Shown here piece after piece: positions 16,600-24,978 of a stretch of DNA of 64,000 nt (its first letter is position 1; the number at the start of each line of letters is the position of its first letter). Under the pieces are notes generated by a model. It was not told the origin of the DNA. It was given only the letters and a program-made list of their open reading frames with translations, and did no database searches. The stretch covers positions 133,213-197,212 of the forward strand of contig DASZIO010000060.1 of NCBI GenBank assembly GCA_035949055.1, written 5' to 3'. A program made the translations under genes and the position numbers. Source of the DNA: Bog-756 sp035949055 (GTDB lineage: Bacteria; Actinomycetota; Acidimicrobiia; Acidimicrobiales; RAAP-2).

Positions 16600-17697
16600 G
16601 TGATCAAGTACCTGGGGTCCAAGCGCCGTCTCGTACCGGCGCTCACCGCGCTGGCCGAAGCCTCGGGTGCGCGCACCGCGCTCGACCTGTTCTGCGGGAC
16701 CACCCGGGTGGCCCAGGCCTGGAAGCGTCTCGGGATCCGGGTCACCGCCGTGGACCGGGCCCGATGCGCTCACGTGCTGGCCCGCTGCTATGTCGCCACA
16801 GACCCTCGAGCCAACCCGGGCCTGGCGGCAGAGGTGGCCGACGCCGTCGATCAGCTCAACGCCGTGGTCGGCCGGCGCGGCTACGTCACCGCTACGTTCT
16901 GTGAGGCGTCGAGGTATTTCCGGCCGGAGAACGGGGCTCGTATCGACGCGGTGCGCGATGTCATCGAGCGCGACTACGCCGGAACCGATCTCTGGCCGGT
17001 CCTCATGACCAGCCTGCTCGAAGCGGCCGACCGGGTCGACTCCACCACCGGCCTGCAGATGGCCTATCTGAAGCGGTGGGCGCCGCGGGCCGAGCAGCCC
17101 CTGACCCTGCGGCCTCCCGAGCTGGTGGCCGGGCCAGGTACCGCACTTCGGGGCGACGCTCCGCTGCTGGCCGGGTCGCCGACCCTCGGCCAGGTGGACC
17201 TGGCCTATCTGGATCCCCCGTACAACCAGCACCGCTACGACGCCAACTACCACGTGTGGGAGACCATCGTGGCGTGGGACGCCCCGTCCCACTACGGCGT
17301 GGCGTGCAAGCGGGACGACCTCCGGGACCCGGAGCAACGCAGCGCGTTCAACGGGAGGAGGACCATGCCCGTCGCCCTCGGTCAGGTGATCGCCCAGGTG
17401 GATGCCGACGTGGTCGTGCTCTCCTACAACAATGAGTCGTGGCTCAGCTTCGACGAACTGCGGGCGCTGTGCGCGGTTCGAGGTCACGTCGAGGCCCTTG
17501 GCTTCGACTCGACCCGCTACGTCGGAGCGAGGATCGGGATCCATAACCCCGCCGGCCGGAAGGTAGGGACGGTCTCCCATGTGCGAAACACCGAGTACCT
17601 CCTCGTAGTCGGCGATCGTCGCCGGGTTCGACCGATGGTCGACGCGGTGGTCTGCGCCGGACTGGGGACGGCAGTCGAGCGACCGATGCCGGTTTAG
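16600..17697 (+). CDS. DNA adenine (N6) methyltransferase, D12 class
   Basis: This 365-residue enzyme should transfer a methyl group from SAM to adenine in a specific DNA sequence. The N-terminal VIKYLGSKRRLVP and the SAM-binding DLFCGTTRVAQ match the Dam/D12 class, and the catalytic motif IV is DPPYNQ at 205-210. No restriction endonuclease or specificity gene is adjacent, so it is probably an orphan regulatory or host methylase. The C-terminal 70 residues (YVGARIGIHNPAGRKVG) look intact. The recognition sequence cannot be read from the protein. Start is GTG. Confidence 0.9.
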   Translation: MIKYLGSKRRLVPALTALAEASGARTALDLFCGTTRVAQAWKRLGIRVTAVDRARCAHVLARCYVATDPRANPGLAAEVADAVDQLNAVVGRRGYVTATFCEASRYFRPENGARIDAVRDVIERDYAGTDLWPVLMTSLLEAADRVDSTTGLQMAYLKRWAPRAEQPLTLRPPELVAGPGTALRGDAPLLAGSPTLGQVDLAYLDPPYNQHRYDANYHVWETIVAWDAPSHYGVACKRDDLRDPEQRSAFNGRRTMPVALGQVIAQVDADVVVLSYNNESWLSFDELRALCAVRGHVEALGFDSTRYVGARIGIHNPAGRKVGTVSHVRNTEYLLVVGDRRRVRPMVDAVVCAGLGTAVERPMPV

Positions 17698-17772
17698 GCA
17701 ACACGGACGCCGGGGCTGGGTCACCGGTTTGACCGGAACGTCCGAGCCCTGCCAACGTGTTGGCATCCTGTC

Positions 17773-17794
17773 GGGTTCCTCTCGGTAGGAACCC
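17773..17794. promoter_or_regulatory. Inverted repeat upstream of the SDR gene, candidate operator
   Basis: GGGTTCCT and AGGAACCC form perfect 8-bp arms around 6 nt, 33 bp upstream of the SDR start. This is typical of a dimeric repressor site, such as a TetR-family protein controlling fatty-acid genes. No regulator gene is adjacent. Confidence 0.4.
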
Positions 17795-17827
17795 ACCGTC
17801 GGGGACCAGAGGGAGGGATCGACGAAA

Positions 17828-18706
17828 ATGGGAGCACTCGACGGCCGTGTCGCGATCATCACCGGGGCCGGTCGCGGCATCGGACGCGAGCACGCGCTTC
17901 TCTTCGCCGCCGAGGGTGCAAAGGTGGTGGTCAACGATCTCGGAGCCGCGGTCGACGGCTCCGGCGACGATCGATCGCCCGCTGAGCAGGTGGTGGACGA
18001 GATCCGCGCCGCCGGTGGCGAGGCGGTGGTCAACGCCGACGACGTCACCGACTGGGAGGGCGGAAAGCGATTGGTGGATGCCGCGGTCGAGACGTTCGGC
18101 GACCTGCACGTCCTGGTCAACAATGCCGGGATCCTCCGAGACCGGGTACTGGTCAACATGTCCGAATCCGACTGGGACTCGGTGATCCGGGTCCACCTGA
18201 AGGGCCATTTTGTTCCCACCCGCCACGCCGCCGCCTACTGGCGAGAGCGCACCAAATCCGGAATCGCGGTCAAGGCTGCGGTGGTGAACACCTCGTCGAC
18301 GTCGGGGCTGTTGGGCAACCCGGGACAGTCCAATTACGGTGCGGCCAAAGCCGGCCTTGCCGCGTTCACCACCATCGTGGCCGGAGAGCTGGTGCGTTAT
18401 GGCGTGCGGGTCAATGCCATCGCCCCGGCGGCGCGCACCCGGATGACCGAACAGACCCCCGGACTGTCCGACATCGTTCGGGCCCCGTCCGATGCCTCGA
18501 TGTTCGACAGCTGGGATCCGGCCAACGTCTCTCCGTTGGTTGCCTACCTCTCCACCGAGGGCTGCCCGGCCACCGGCAAGGTGTACTTCGTACAGGGCGG
18601 CGAGATCCGTCGTTTCCTCCCCTGGACGATGAGCGACACCCTCGAGAAGCAAGGCCGGTGGACGGTGGCGGAGCTGCAGGCGGAGATGCAGCCGCTGGTG
18701 GGCTGA
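17828..18706 (+). CDS. Short-chain dehydrogenase, multifunctional-enzyme type-2-like
   Basis: This 292-residue NAD(P)-dependent SDR has the nucleotide motif TGAGRGIG (12-19), NNAGILRD (98-105) and catalytic Tyr170 and Lys174 (SNYGAAKAG). The NNAGILRDRVL segment and the preceding acidic loop resemble the (3R)-hydroxyacyl-CoA dehydrogenase domain of peroxisomal MFE-2/HSD17B4. A role in beta-oxidation of fatty acids or sterols is therefore likely; the SCP2 gene nearby fits. A clear GGGAGGG lies 10 nt before the ATG. The MFS gene begins at the next base after its stop. Confidence 0.92.
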   Translation: MGALDGRVAIITGAGRGIGREHALLFAAEGAKVVVNDLGAAVDGSGDDRSPAEQVVDEIRAAGGEAVVNADDVTDWEGGKRLVDAAVETFGDLHVLVNNAGILRDRVLVNMSESDWDSVIRVHLKGHFVPTRHAAAYWRERTKSGIAVKAAVVNTSSTSGLLGNPGQSNYGAAKAGLAAFTTIVAGELVRYGVRVNAIAPAARTRMTEQTPGLSDIVRAPSDASMFDSWDPANVSPLVAYLSTEGCPATGKVYFVQGGEIRRFLPWTMSDTLEKQGRWTVAELQAEMQPLVG

Positions 18707-20398
18707 ATGGGGTCCCCCGGCGGGGGGCCGGGTCGGTCCGGGGGCGACCAGGGCTTCGACACGACAGAGGTGATCGAGGCCGAAGCGATGCTCAGTCGCA
18801 GCGGGGCCGGCGCCGAAGGCGGGATCGTTGTCCCGTGGCCGGTCTTGTTCCGGCATCGGATGCACCACCGGGTGGCCCGGTCGGACCGCTACCAGTGGTG
18901 GGTGCTGTGGACCGTGCTGGCCGGACTGTTGTCCGTCAACATCACCTTCACCGTCTTTGTGGTGGCCCTTCCTCAGGTAGCTGAACAGCTGCACACCTCG
19001 GTCACCACCCTCACCTGGACGTCCACCGCGCCCTTGCTGGCCTTCGGAGTGGCCGCACCGGTGCTCGGAAAGCTCGGGGACCTGCGTGGGTACCGACGCC
19101 TGTACCTGTGGGGGTTGTCCGGCGCGGCCGTCAGCGTCGTCCTGACGGCCACAGCACCCACCGCCGGTGTCCTCATCGGGGCTCGCCTCTTGGACGGGAT
19201 TCAGGGGGCCGCCACCGGTGCGGCCTCGATGGCGCTGGTCCTCCAGGTCTTCTCCCACGAGGACCGGGTCAAGGCCATGGGCTGGTGGGCGCTGGTGGGC
19301 GCGGGCGGCCCGGTGCTCGGGGTGACCATCGGGGCCCCCGTCATCCAGTACCTCGGATGGAGGGCCCTGTTCTGGGGCGAGCTGCCCTTGATGGCATTGG
19401 CGGCCATCCTGGCCGTTGTCGTCCTGCCGACCCGTGATCGGCCCATCCAGGCTGCCCCGGAGGTCGCCGCGGCCGCCGGAGGATCACCGGCCGGCGCAGG
19501 TGACGCAGGCGACACGGGTACCGAGGGCGGCGACCCACCGGGCCGCAGCGACCGCCCCGGGGCCCCGGCTCCGTGGGGCCAGCTCGACTGGACCGGCTCG
19601 TGGACGCTGGCGGTGTCGGTCACCGCCGCGCTTTTGGCCCTCAATGAGGCGCCCACGTGGGGGTTCACCGCCCCGGCGACCCTGGGCCTCTTCGGGCTCA
19701 GCGTCGCGGCGGGGGCGTACTTCGTGCTCCACGAGCGGCGTGCCCCCCACCCGCTGATCCCCCTCCGGTATTTCGGCATGCGCAACTTCGTGTTCCCGCT
19801 GGGTGCCCGAACGTTCATCAATTTCTCCTACATGGGTGGGTTCTTCCTGTTCCCGATCCTCATGGAGCGCGTCTACGGGTACAGCGAGACGCGGGCGGGG
19901 CTCATCTCGACGGCGCGCCCGCTCATGTTCTCACTGGTCGCCCCTATGGCCGGTTACGCCGCGGTCCGGGTGGGGGAGCGGTTCTCCGTCGTGGCGGGCG
20001 CGGTGGCGCTCACGGTGTCGATGGTGGTGTTCACCCAGTTCGGCGCGGAGCCCTCCGTCGCCGTGATTGTGATCGCGCTAGCCCTGTCTGGCATAGGAAA
20101 CGGCCTCTCCACCCCGTCGACAGCCGCGTCGGCCTCCAATGAGGTGGCCCCGGACGAGTTGGGGGTCATGAGTGCGGCACAGCAGCTCATCACCCAGATC
20201 GGGATCGTGGCCGGCATACAGGTGATGGTCACCGTCCAGGCATCGGGGCATGGAGGAGTGGGATCGCTGGCTTCGTTCCACCGGGCATTCGCCGCCGGCG
20301 CGGTGGTGGCCGGCCTCGCCGGGGTGTGCGGATTCCTGATGCGGGATACCCCGCGGCCCGGGAGGACGGCCGCGCCGACGGGGATGCGCGTTGACTGA
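18707..20398 (+). CDS. MFS drug/solute exporter, DHA2 (14-helix) family
   Basis: This 563-residue transporter of the EmrB/QacA type exports drugs or metabolites by proton antiport. After a 60-residue Gly-rich cytoplasmic N-terminus come about 14 hydrophobic segments, with LGKLGDLRGYRRLY as motif A and WRALFWGELP in helix 6. A hydrophilic Ala/Gly/Pro-rich insertion of about 45 residues separates the halves. The ATG directly follows the SDR stop (TGAATG), indicating coupling. A start at the internal ATG (18788) would remove 27 residues of low-complexity leader. It converges with the SCP2 gene. Confidence 0.9.
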   Translation: MGSPGGGPGRSGGDQGFDTTEVIEAEAMLSRSGAGAEGGIVVPWPVLFRHRMHHRVARSDRYQWWVLWTVLAGLLSVNITFTVFVVALPQVAEQLHTSVTTLTWTSTAPLLAFGVAAPVLGKLGDLRGYRRLYLWGLSGAAVSVVLTATAPTAGVLIGARLLDGIQGAATGAASMALVLQVFSHEDRVKAMGWWALVGAGGPVLGVTIGAPVIQYLGWRALFWGELPLMALAAILAVVVLPTRDRPIQAAPEVAAAAGGSPAGAGDAGDTGTEGGDPPGRSDRPGAPAPWGQLDWTGSWTLAVSVTAALLALNEAPTWGFTAPATLGLFGLSVAAGAYFVLHERRAPHPLIPLRYFGMRNFVFPLGARTFINFSYMGGFFLFPILMERVYGYSETRAGLISTARPLMFSLVAPMAGYAAVRVGERFSVVAGAVALTVSMVVFTQFGAEPSVAVIVIALALSGIGNGLSTPSTAASASNEVAPDELGVMSAAQQLITQIGIVAGIQVMVTVQASGHGGVGSLASFHRAFAAGAVVAGLAGVCGFLMRDTPRPGRTAAPTGMRVD

Positions 20399-20460
20399 TG
20401 ATTCCGGCGCGGGCGGCGGTCCGGGGATCGATCGACCGCAGACGCCGGACGGTGGCCGGT

Positions 20461-20865
20461 CTACTCCGTCATGGCCTGGATGCGCGAGGCGATCTCGGCA
20501 GCCACGGGATCGGGGGGCATCGACTGAAGGGCCATGAGCTTGGCGATATCCCCTTCGACCTTGATCTTGCCCGACATGAAGGCCTGCATGCCCGCCTGAG
20601 GATTGCCCTCGACCAGAATCGCCTTGGCCACGTCGTAGTCGAGCGACACCTTGAGATCGACCGGATCGATGTGGCCGGTGTCGAGGACCAACTCACCGGT
20701 CGTGGTGTCCACATGGGCATCCACCGTCCCGTCGCCGAACGGCACCGCGTCGATCACCAGGTTCATCCTGATGGCCTGCGTTATGGCCCCCTTCCCGTCG
20801 AACTCGCTCCGGATGGACCGGGCCTCGTCCAGCCATTCGTCGCTCAGAAACTGATAGGTGGCCAT
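20461..20865 (-). CDS. SCP-2 sterol-binding domain protein
   Basis: The 134-residue product is a stand-alone SCP-2 domain, which holds fatty acyl chains or sterols in a hydrophobic cavity. The family pattern is clear: LDTGHIDPVDLKVSLDYDVA in the sheet, then MQAFMSGKIKVEGD near residue 100. The ATG at 20865 is preferred because GGGAG lies 10 nt upstream; an in-frame start 10 codons earlier is possible. With the SDR and CoA ligase nearby it supports active lipid or sterol metabolism. Confidence 0.9.
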   Translation of the reverse strand: MATYQFLSDEWLDEARSIRSEFDGKGAITQAIRMNLVIDAVPFGDGTVDAHVDTTTGELVLDTGHIDPVDLKVSLDYDVAKAILVEGNPQAGMQAFMSGKIKVEGDIAKLMALQSMPPDPVAAEIASRIQAMTE

Positions 20866-20971
20866 TGCGTCGCTGCTCCCTTGCCGGTCGGACACGTCGT
20901 CTGGCGGACAACACTAACGCTCAACCGACCGTCCCCCGTGGGCCGTGGGCGGCCGTCGCCCACCCGACAGA

Positions 20972-20977
20972 TAGCAT
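20972..20977 (+). promoter_or_regulatory. Candidate -10 box TAGCAT for the esterase-gatCAB operon
   Basis: TAGCAT is 8 nt upstream of the GTG at 20986, with no Shine-Dalgarno site between. It fits the leaderless arrangement seen elsewhere in the window. Confidence 0.45.
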
Positions 20978-20985
20978 CCCTTGTC

Positions 20986-21759
20986 GTGACCGCTCCGATC
21001 ATCCCAGGTGCCGAGCCGTGGTCCTCGGAAGGTGGCTCCCACGGCGTACTCGTCCTGCACGGCTTCACCGGCAATCCCCAGTCCATGCGGCCCCTGGCCG
21101 AAGCGCTGGCCGCGGCGGGCTTTACCGTCGACCTTCCGTTGCTGCCCGGCCACGGCACTTCCATCGAAGACATGGTCCCCACCCGATGGGAGGATTGGTC
21201 CGCGGCGGCCGATGCCGCCTATAAGGCCCTGACCGAACACTGTGACAAGGTGGCGGTGGGTGGACTGTCGATGGGGGGCACCCTCGCTTGCTGGCTGGCC
21301 GAGCACCACCCCGCCATCGCCGGGATCGCCGTCGTCAATCCGTTCGTGGACCCGCCGACCGATGACTACCGGGACGTGATCTGTGGACTGCTGGCCGACG
21401 GCACGGAGACGGTAGACGGCATTGGTTCCGATATCGCCATGGACGGCGCCGCCGAGGCGGCCTACACCGCCACCCCGCTGGCGGCCGCCCTCTCCTTCTT
21501 CGAGGGAGTCGACGGCGTCGCCGCCCGGCTCGGCGATATCCGGTGCCCTTCGCTGCTCTTGAGTAGCCGTGTCGATCACGTCGTGCCCATCGAATCGGGT
21601 GACCGCTTCGAAGCCTCGGTGGCCGGGCCGGTCCAACGGGTCTTCCTCGAGCGCAGCTTCCACGTGGCGACGCTCGACTGGGACGCCCCCGTGATCGAGC
21701 AGCAGGTGGTCGCCTTCGCCGCCGAGGTCCTCGGCGGCCCCGGCGTCGCCGCCGCCTGA
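20986..21759 (+). CDS. Carboxylesterase, alpha/beta hydrolase (Est30/monoglyceride lipase type)
   Basis: The 257-residue cytoplasmic hydrolase has the oxyanion segment VLVLHGFTGN, nucleophile Ser95 (GGLSMGG), acid Asp197 (SRVDHVVP) and base His226 (RSFHVATLD). Its length and the LLPGHGTSIEDM loop resemble the thermophilic Est30 carboxylesterase family acting on short esters or monoacylglycerols. It is the first gene of a run in which gatC starts at the last base of its stop codon (TGATG). The GTG start is set by the -10 box 8 nt upstream. The frame stays open upstream, but that part overlaps the SCP2 gene and has no family match. Confidence 0.9.
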   Translation: MTAPIIPGAEPWSSEGGSHGVLVLHGFTGNPQSMRPLAEALAAAGFTVDLPLLPGHGTSIEDMVPTRWEDWSAAADAAYKALTEHCDKVAVGGLSMGGTLACWLAEHHPAIAGIAVVNPFVDPPTDDYRDVICGLLADGTETVDGIGSDIAMDGAAEAAYTATPLAAALSFFEGVDGVAARLGDIRCPSLLLSSRVDHVVPIESGDRFEASVAGPVQRVFLERSFHVATLDWDAPVIEQQVVAFAAEVLGGPGVAAA

Positions 21760-22067
21760 TGGCGGATCGGATGCGCCTGACGAGGGAGGACGTCGCCCAC
21801 GTGGCCGACCTGGCCCGCCTACACCTCACCGACGAGGAGCTCGAATTGTTCACCGACCAGCTGGCTGAAGTGCTCGACCATGCCGAAGACATCGCCTCGC
21901 TCGACCTCGCCGAGGTGGCACCCACCGCGCACGCCATGGCCTTGACCAATGTGCTGCGACCCGACGAGGTCTTGCCGTGTATCGACCGGGACGAGGCTTT
22001 GGCCCAGGCGCCGGAGGTCGAAGACCACCGCTTCCGGGTACCCCCCATCCTCGGCGAGGCGCCGTGA
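21759..22067 (+). CDS. gatC: Aspartyl/glutamyl-tRNA amidotransferase subunit C
   Basis: This 102-residue small subunit wraps GatA and stabilises the GatCAB complex, which converts Glu-tRNA(Gln) and Asp-tRNA(Asn) to the amide forms. LTREDVAHVADLARLHLTDE is the characteristic N-terminus and the C-terminus ends FRVPPILGEAP. It overlaps the esterase stop by one base and the gatA start by four. Confidence 0.96.
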   Translation: MADRMRLTREDVAHVADLARLHLTDEELELFTDQLAEVLDHAEDIASLDLAEVAPTAHAMALTNVLRPDEVLPCIDRDEALAQAPEVEDHRFRVPPILGEAP

Positions 22068-23530
22068 CGGCGTCCCGCCCGTCGACGTTCCTGGCCAACG
22101 CCGTCCGATCCGGGGCGCGGTCGGCCCTGGACGTCCTGGAGGAGTACCTGGCCCGCATCGACGCCGGCGATGCCGCGGTTCACGCCTTCAACCTGGTCAC
22201 CGCGGAAGTAGCCCGCCAGCTGGCGATTGCAGTGGATCGCCGGGTGGCGGCCGGGGAAGACCCGGGGCCGTTGGCCGGAGTGCCCGTGGCCCTGAAGGAC
22301 AACCTGTGCACCCGGGGGGTACCGACCACCTGCTCGTCGCGCATTCTCGAAGGGTGGCGCCCTCCCTACGACGCGACCGTGGTGACCCGGCTGCGCGCCG
22401 CCGGCGCGGTGATGGTGGGGAAGACCAACATGGACGAATTCGCCATGGGGTCCTCGACGGAAGCGTCGGCCTACGGTCCGACCCGCAACCCGCACGACCC
22501 GACTCGGGTCCCCGGTGGCTCGTCCGGGGGCTCGGCGGCGGCAGTGGCGGCCGGGTTCGTGCCGTTGGCGCTCGGGTCGGACACCGGCGGCTCGATCCGC
22601 CAGCCGGCTGCTCTGTGTGGTGTGGTCGGGTTGAAGCCAACCTATGGCACGGTCTCGCGCTATGGACTGGTGGCGTTCGCTAGCTCATTGGACCAGATCG
22701 GACCCCTCGCCACCACGGTGGCCGATGCCGCCCTCCTGTTCACCGTCGTCGGCGGCCACGACCCCTGTGACTCCACCTCTCTCAACCGCCCGGCGCCACG
22801 GATCCTGTCCGTTCTCGACGACGGGGTTGCCGGTCTCACCGTCGGCGTGTTGACTGAGTTCCTCGACGGAGCTGACCCGGACGTGGCCGCCCGCACGCGG
22901 GAGGCCGCCGAGGCCTGCGCCGTCGCCGGGGCGAGGGTGGTGGAGGTCTCGGTTCCGGAGGTGGCCCACGGGCTTTCCGCCTACTACCTCATCGCGCCGG
23001 GCGAGGCTTCCTCCAACCTGGCCCGCTACGACGGCGTACGCTACGGCCTGCGGGTGGACGGCGAGAACACCACGGCCATGAACACCGCCACCAGATCGGC
23101 GGGATTCGGCGCCGAGGTGAAGCGCCGGATCATGCTCGGCACCTACGTGCTGTCGGCCGGATACATCGACGCCTACTACAACCAGGCGCTCCGGGTGCGC
23201 ACCATGATCATCGAAGCCTTCGCGGCCGCCTACCGCCGCTGCGATGTCCTGCTGGGCCCGACCGCTCCGACCACCGCTTTTCCGCTCGGATCGAAGACCG
23301 GCGACCCGTTGACCATGTACCTCTCCGATGTCTGCACCATCCCGTCCAACCTGGCCGGCCATCCCGCCGTCAGCGTTCCCTTCGGCACCGGCGACGACGG
23401 CCTGCCGGTCGGTGTGCAGGTGTTGGGTCCGGCCCTGTCTGAGGGAACCATCCTGAAGGTGGCCGCGGTGGTGGAGGCCGCCGCGCCCCCGGTGGGGCGG
23501 CCGGCGATCGCCGGAGTGACCGGCTCATGA
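22064..23530 (+). CDS. gatA: Aspartyl/glutamyl-tRNA amidotransferase subunit A
   Basis: This amidase-signature subunit (488 residues) releases ammonia from glutamine for GatB. The Ser-cisSer-Lys triad is readable as Lys78 (VALKDN), Ser153 (GGSSGGS) and nucleophile Ser177 (GSDTGGSIRQ). These match the usual GatA positions. The GTG start overlaps the gatC stop (GTGA), and the last four bases overlap gatB (ATGA). Confidence 0.97.
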   Translation: MTASRPSTFLANAVRSGARSALDVLEEYLARIDAGDAAVHAFNLVTAEVARQLAIAVDRRVAAGEDPGPLAGVPVALKDNLCTRGVPTTCSSRILEGWRPPYDATVVTRLRAAGAVMVGKTNMDEFAMGSSTEASAYGPTRNPHDPTRVPGGSSGGSAAAVAAGFVPLALGSDTGGSIRQPAALCGVVGLKPTYGTVSRYGLVAFASSLDQIGPLATTVADAALLFTVVGGHDPCDSTSLNRPAPRILSVLDDGVAGLTVGVLTEFLDGADPDVAARTREAAEACAVAGARVVEVSVPEVAHGLSAYYLIAPGEASSNLARYDGVRYGLRVDGENTTAMNTATRSAGFGAEVKRRIMLGTYVLSAGYIDAYYNQALRVRTMIIEAFAAAYRRCDVLLGPTAPTTAFPLGSKTGDPLTMYLSDVCTIPSNLAGHPAVSVPFGTGDDGLPVGVQVLGPALSEGTILKVAAVVEAAAPPVGRPAIAGVTGS

Positions 23531-24978
23531 GGCCGGGGTGGGAGATGGTCGTCGGACTCGAGGTCCACTCCGAGCTCAAGACGGCCACCAAGCTCTTCTG
23601 CGGGTGCCCCAGCTCGTTCGGGGACGAGCCCAACACCAACATCTGCCCGGTGTGCCTGGGTCTCCCGGGCTCCCTGCCGGTGCTCAACCAGAGAGCGGTT
23701 GAGCTGGCCATGGCCATCGGCAGCGCTCTGCACTGCGAAATCCGGTCCTCTACCTTCCACCGGAAGAACTACTTCTATCCCGACGAGGCCAAGGATTACC
23801 AGATCACGCAGTACGACGAACCCATCAACGTCCGCGGCTACCTGGACCTCCCCGACGGGAGCCGGGTGCGAGTCGAACGGGCCCACTTGGAGGAGGACAC
23901 GGGTAAGACGTCACACGCCGGCACGTCCGGCCGGATCCACGGGGCCGACTACTCGCTCATCGACTACAACCGGTCGGGCGTCCCCTTGGTGGAGATCGTG
24001 AGCGCGCCGGACATGCGCTCGGCCGACCAGGCCCGCGCCTACGCCGCCGAACTGCGAGGGGTGCTCATCGCCTCGGGTGCCTCCGACGGCAAGATGGAAG
24101 AGGGGTCGATGCGGGTCGACGCCAACGTGTCGGTCCGGCGGGCGGGCGGTGACTCATTCGGGACCCGATGCGAAGTCAAGAATCTCAATTCGCTCCGCTC
24201 CCTCGGCCGAGCCGTGGCGTACGAGGCGGACCGCCAGATCGAGCTGCTCGAGGGGGGGGATGACGTGGTCCAACAGACTCGCCACTGGGACGAGGACGCC
24301 GGCCGCACGGTGGCCCTGCGGTCCAAGGAGGAGGCCTACGATTACCGCTACTTCCTCGAACCCGACCTGGTGCCGCTCGCTCCTGACGCCGAGTGGATCC
24401 GGGCGGTGGGCGACGCGATGGGACCGATGCCCGCCACCCGGCGGGCCCACCTGATCGAATTGCTCGGCGAGGCCGGCCGGGTTCCCGAGTCGCAAGTCGA
24501 CCAGGTGGCCACGGTGGTCGATCTCGATCTGGACCGGCTGGTGGCCGCGGCGGTGGAGGCGGGGGTGGGTCCGGGATTGGCGCTGGCCCGGACGGCCAAC
24601 GAGGCCGCCACCGATGCGGAGGCGGCCCGCCGACTCGACCCTGCGTCCTACGTTGCCCTCCTCGGCCTGGAGGCGGCGGGAGCCCTCACGGCCACCCAGG
24701 CCAAGGCGGTGCTGACCGACCTGCTGGCCGCCGGTGGGGGAGACCCGGCCGCCATCGCCGCGGCCAGGGGCTTCGAAGCGATGTCCGACGAGACGTTGGC
24801 CGCCACGGTGGCCGGCGTGGTAGCCGCCCACCCCGACGAGTGGAGCCGCTACTGCGACGGGGACGAGTCGGACCGCAAGAAACTGACCGGGTTCTTCGTC
24901 GGCCGGGTGATGGGTGCCACGCGCGGTCAGGCGGACGGCAAGGCGGTCACGGCGGAGCTGGAGCGGCTACGGGGCTGA
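23527..24978 (+). CDS. gatB: Aspartyl/glutamyl-tRNA amidotransferase subunit B
   Basis: GatB (483 residues) phosphorylates and amidates the misacylated tRNA-bound Glu or Asp. The N-terminus VVGLEVHSEL, the zinc cysteines FCGCPSS and NICPVCLGLPG, the HRKNYFYPD motif and HLEEDTGK are all present. The helical and YqeY-like tail is complete. The ATG overlaps the gatA stop. The 3' end overlaps the converging glycosidase gene by 12 bp. A complete gatCAB implies indirect Gln-tRNA and/or Asn-tRNA synthesis. Confidence 0.97.
   Translation: MRPGWEMVVGLEVHSELKTATKLFCGCPSSFGDEPNTNICPVCLGLPGSLPVLNQRAVELAMAIGSALHCEIRSSTFHRKNYFYPDEAKDYQITQYDEPINVRGYLDLPDGSRVRVERAHLEEDTGKTSHAGTSGRIHGADYSLIDYNRSGVPLVEIVSAPDMRSADQARAYAAELRGVLIASGASDGKMEEGSMRVDANVSVRRAGGDSFGTRCEVKNLNSLRSLGRAVAYEADRQIELLEGGDDVVQQTRHWDEDAGRTVALRSKEEAYDYRYFLEPDLVPLAPDAEWIRAVGDAMGPMPATRRAHLIELLGEAGRVPESQVDQVATVVDLDLDRLVAAAVEAGVGPGLALARTANEAATDAEAARRLDPASYVALLGLEAAGALTATQAKAVLTDLLAAGGGDPAAIAAARGFEAMSDETLAATVAGVVAAHPDEWSRYCDGDESDRKKLTGFFVGRVMGATRGQADGKAVTAELERLRG

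Noticed and set aside
16327..19258. Overlapping minus-strand ORFs of 600 or more codons
   Set aside because: They lie opposite a DNA methylase, SDR and MFS genes with intact motifs; no recognisable domain on the minus strand.
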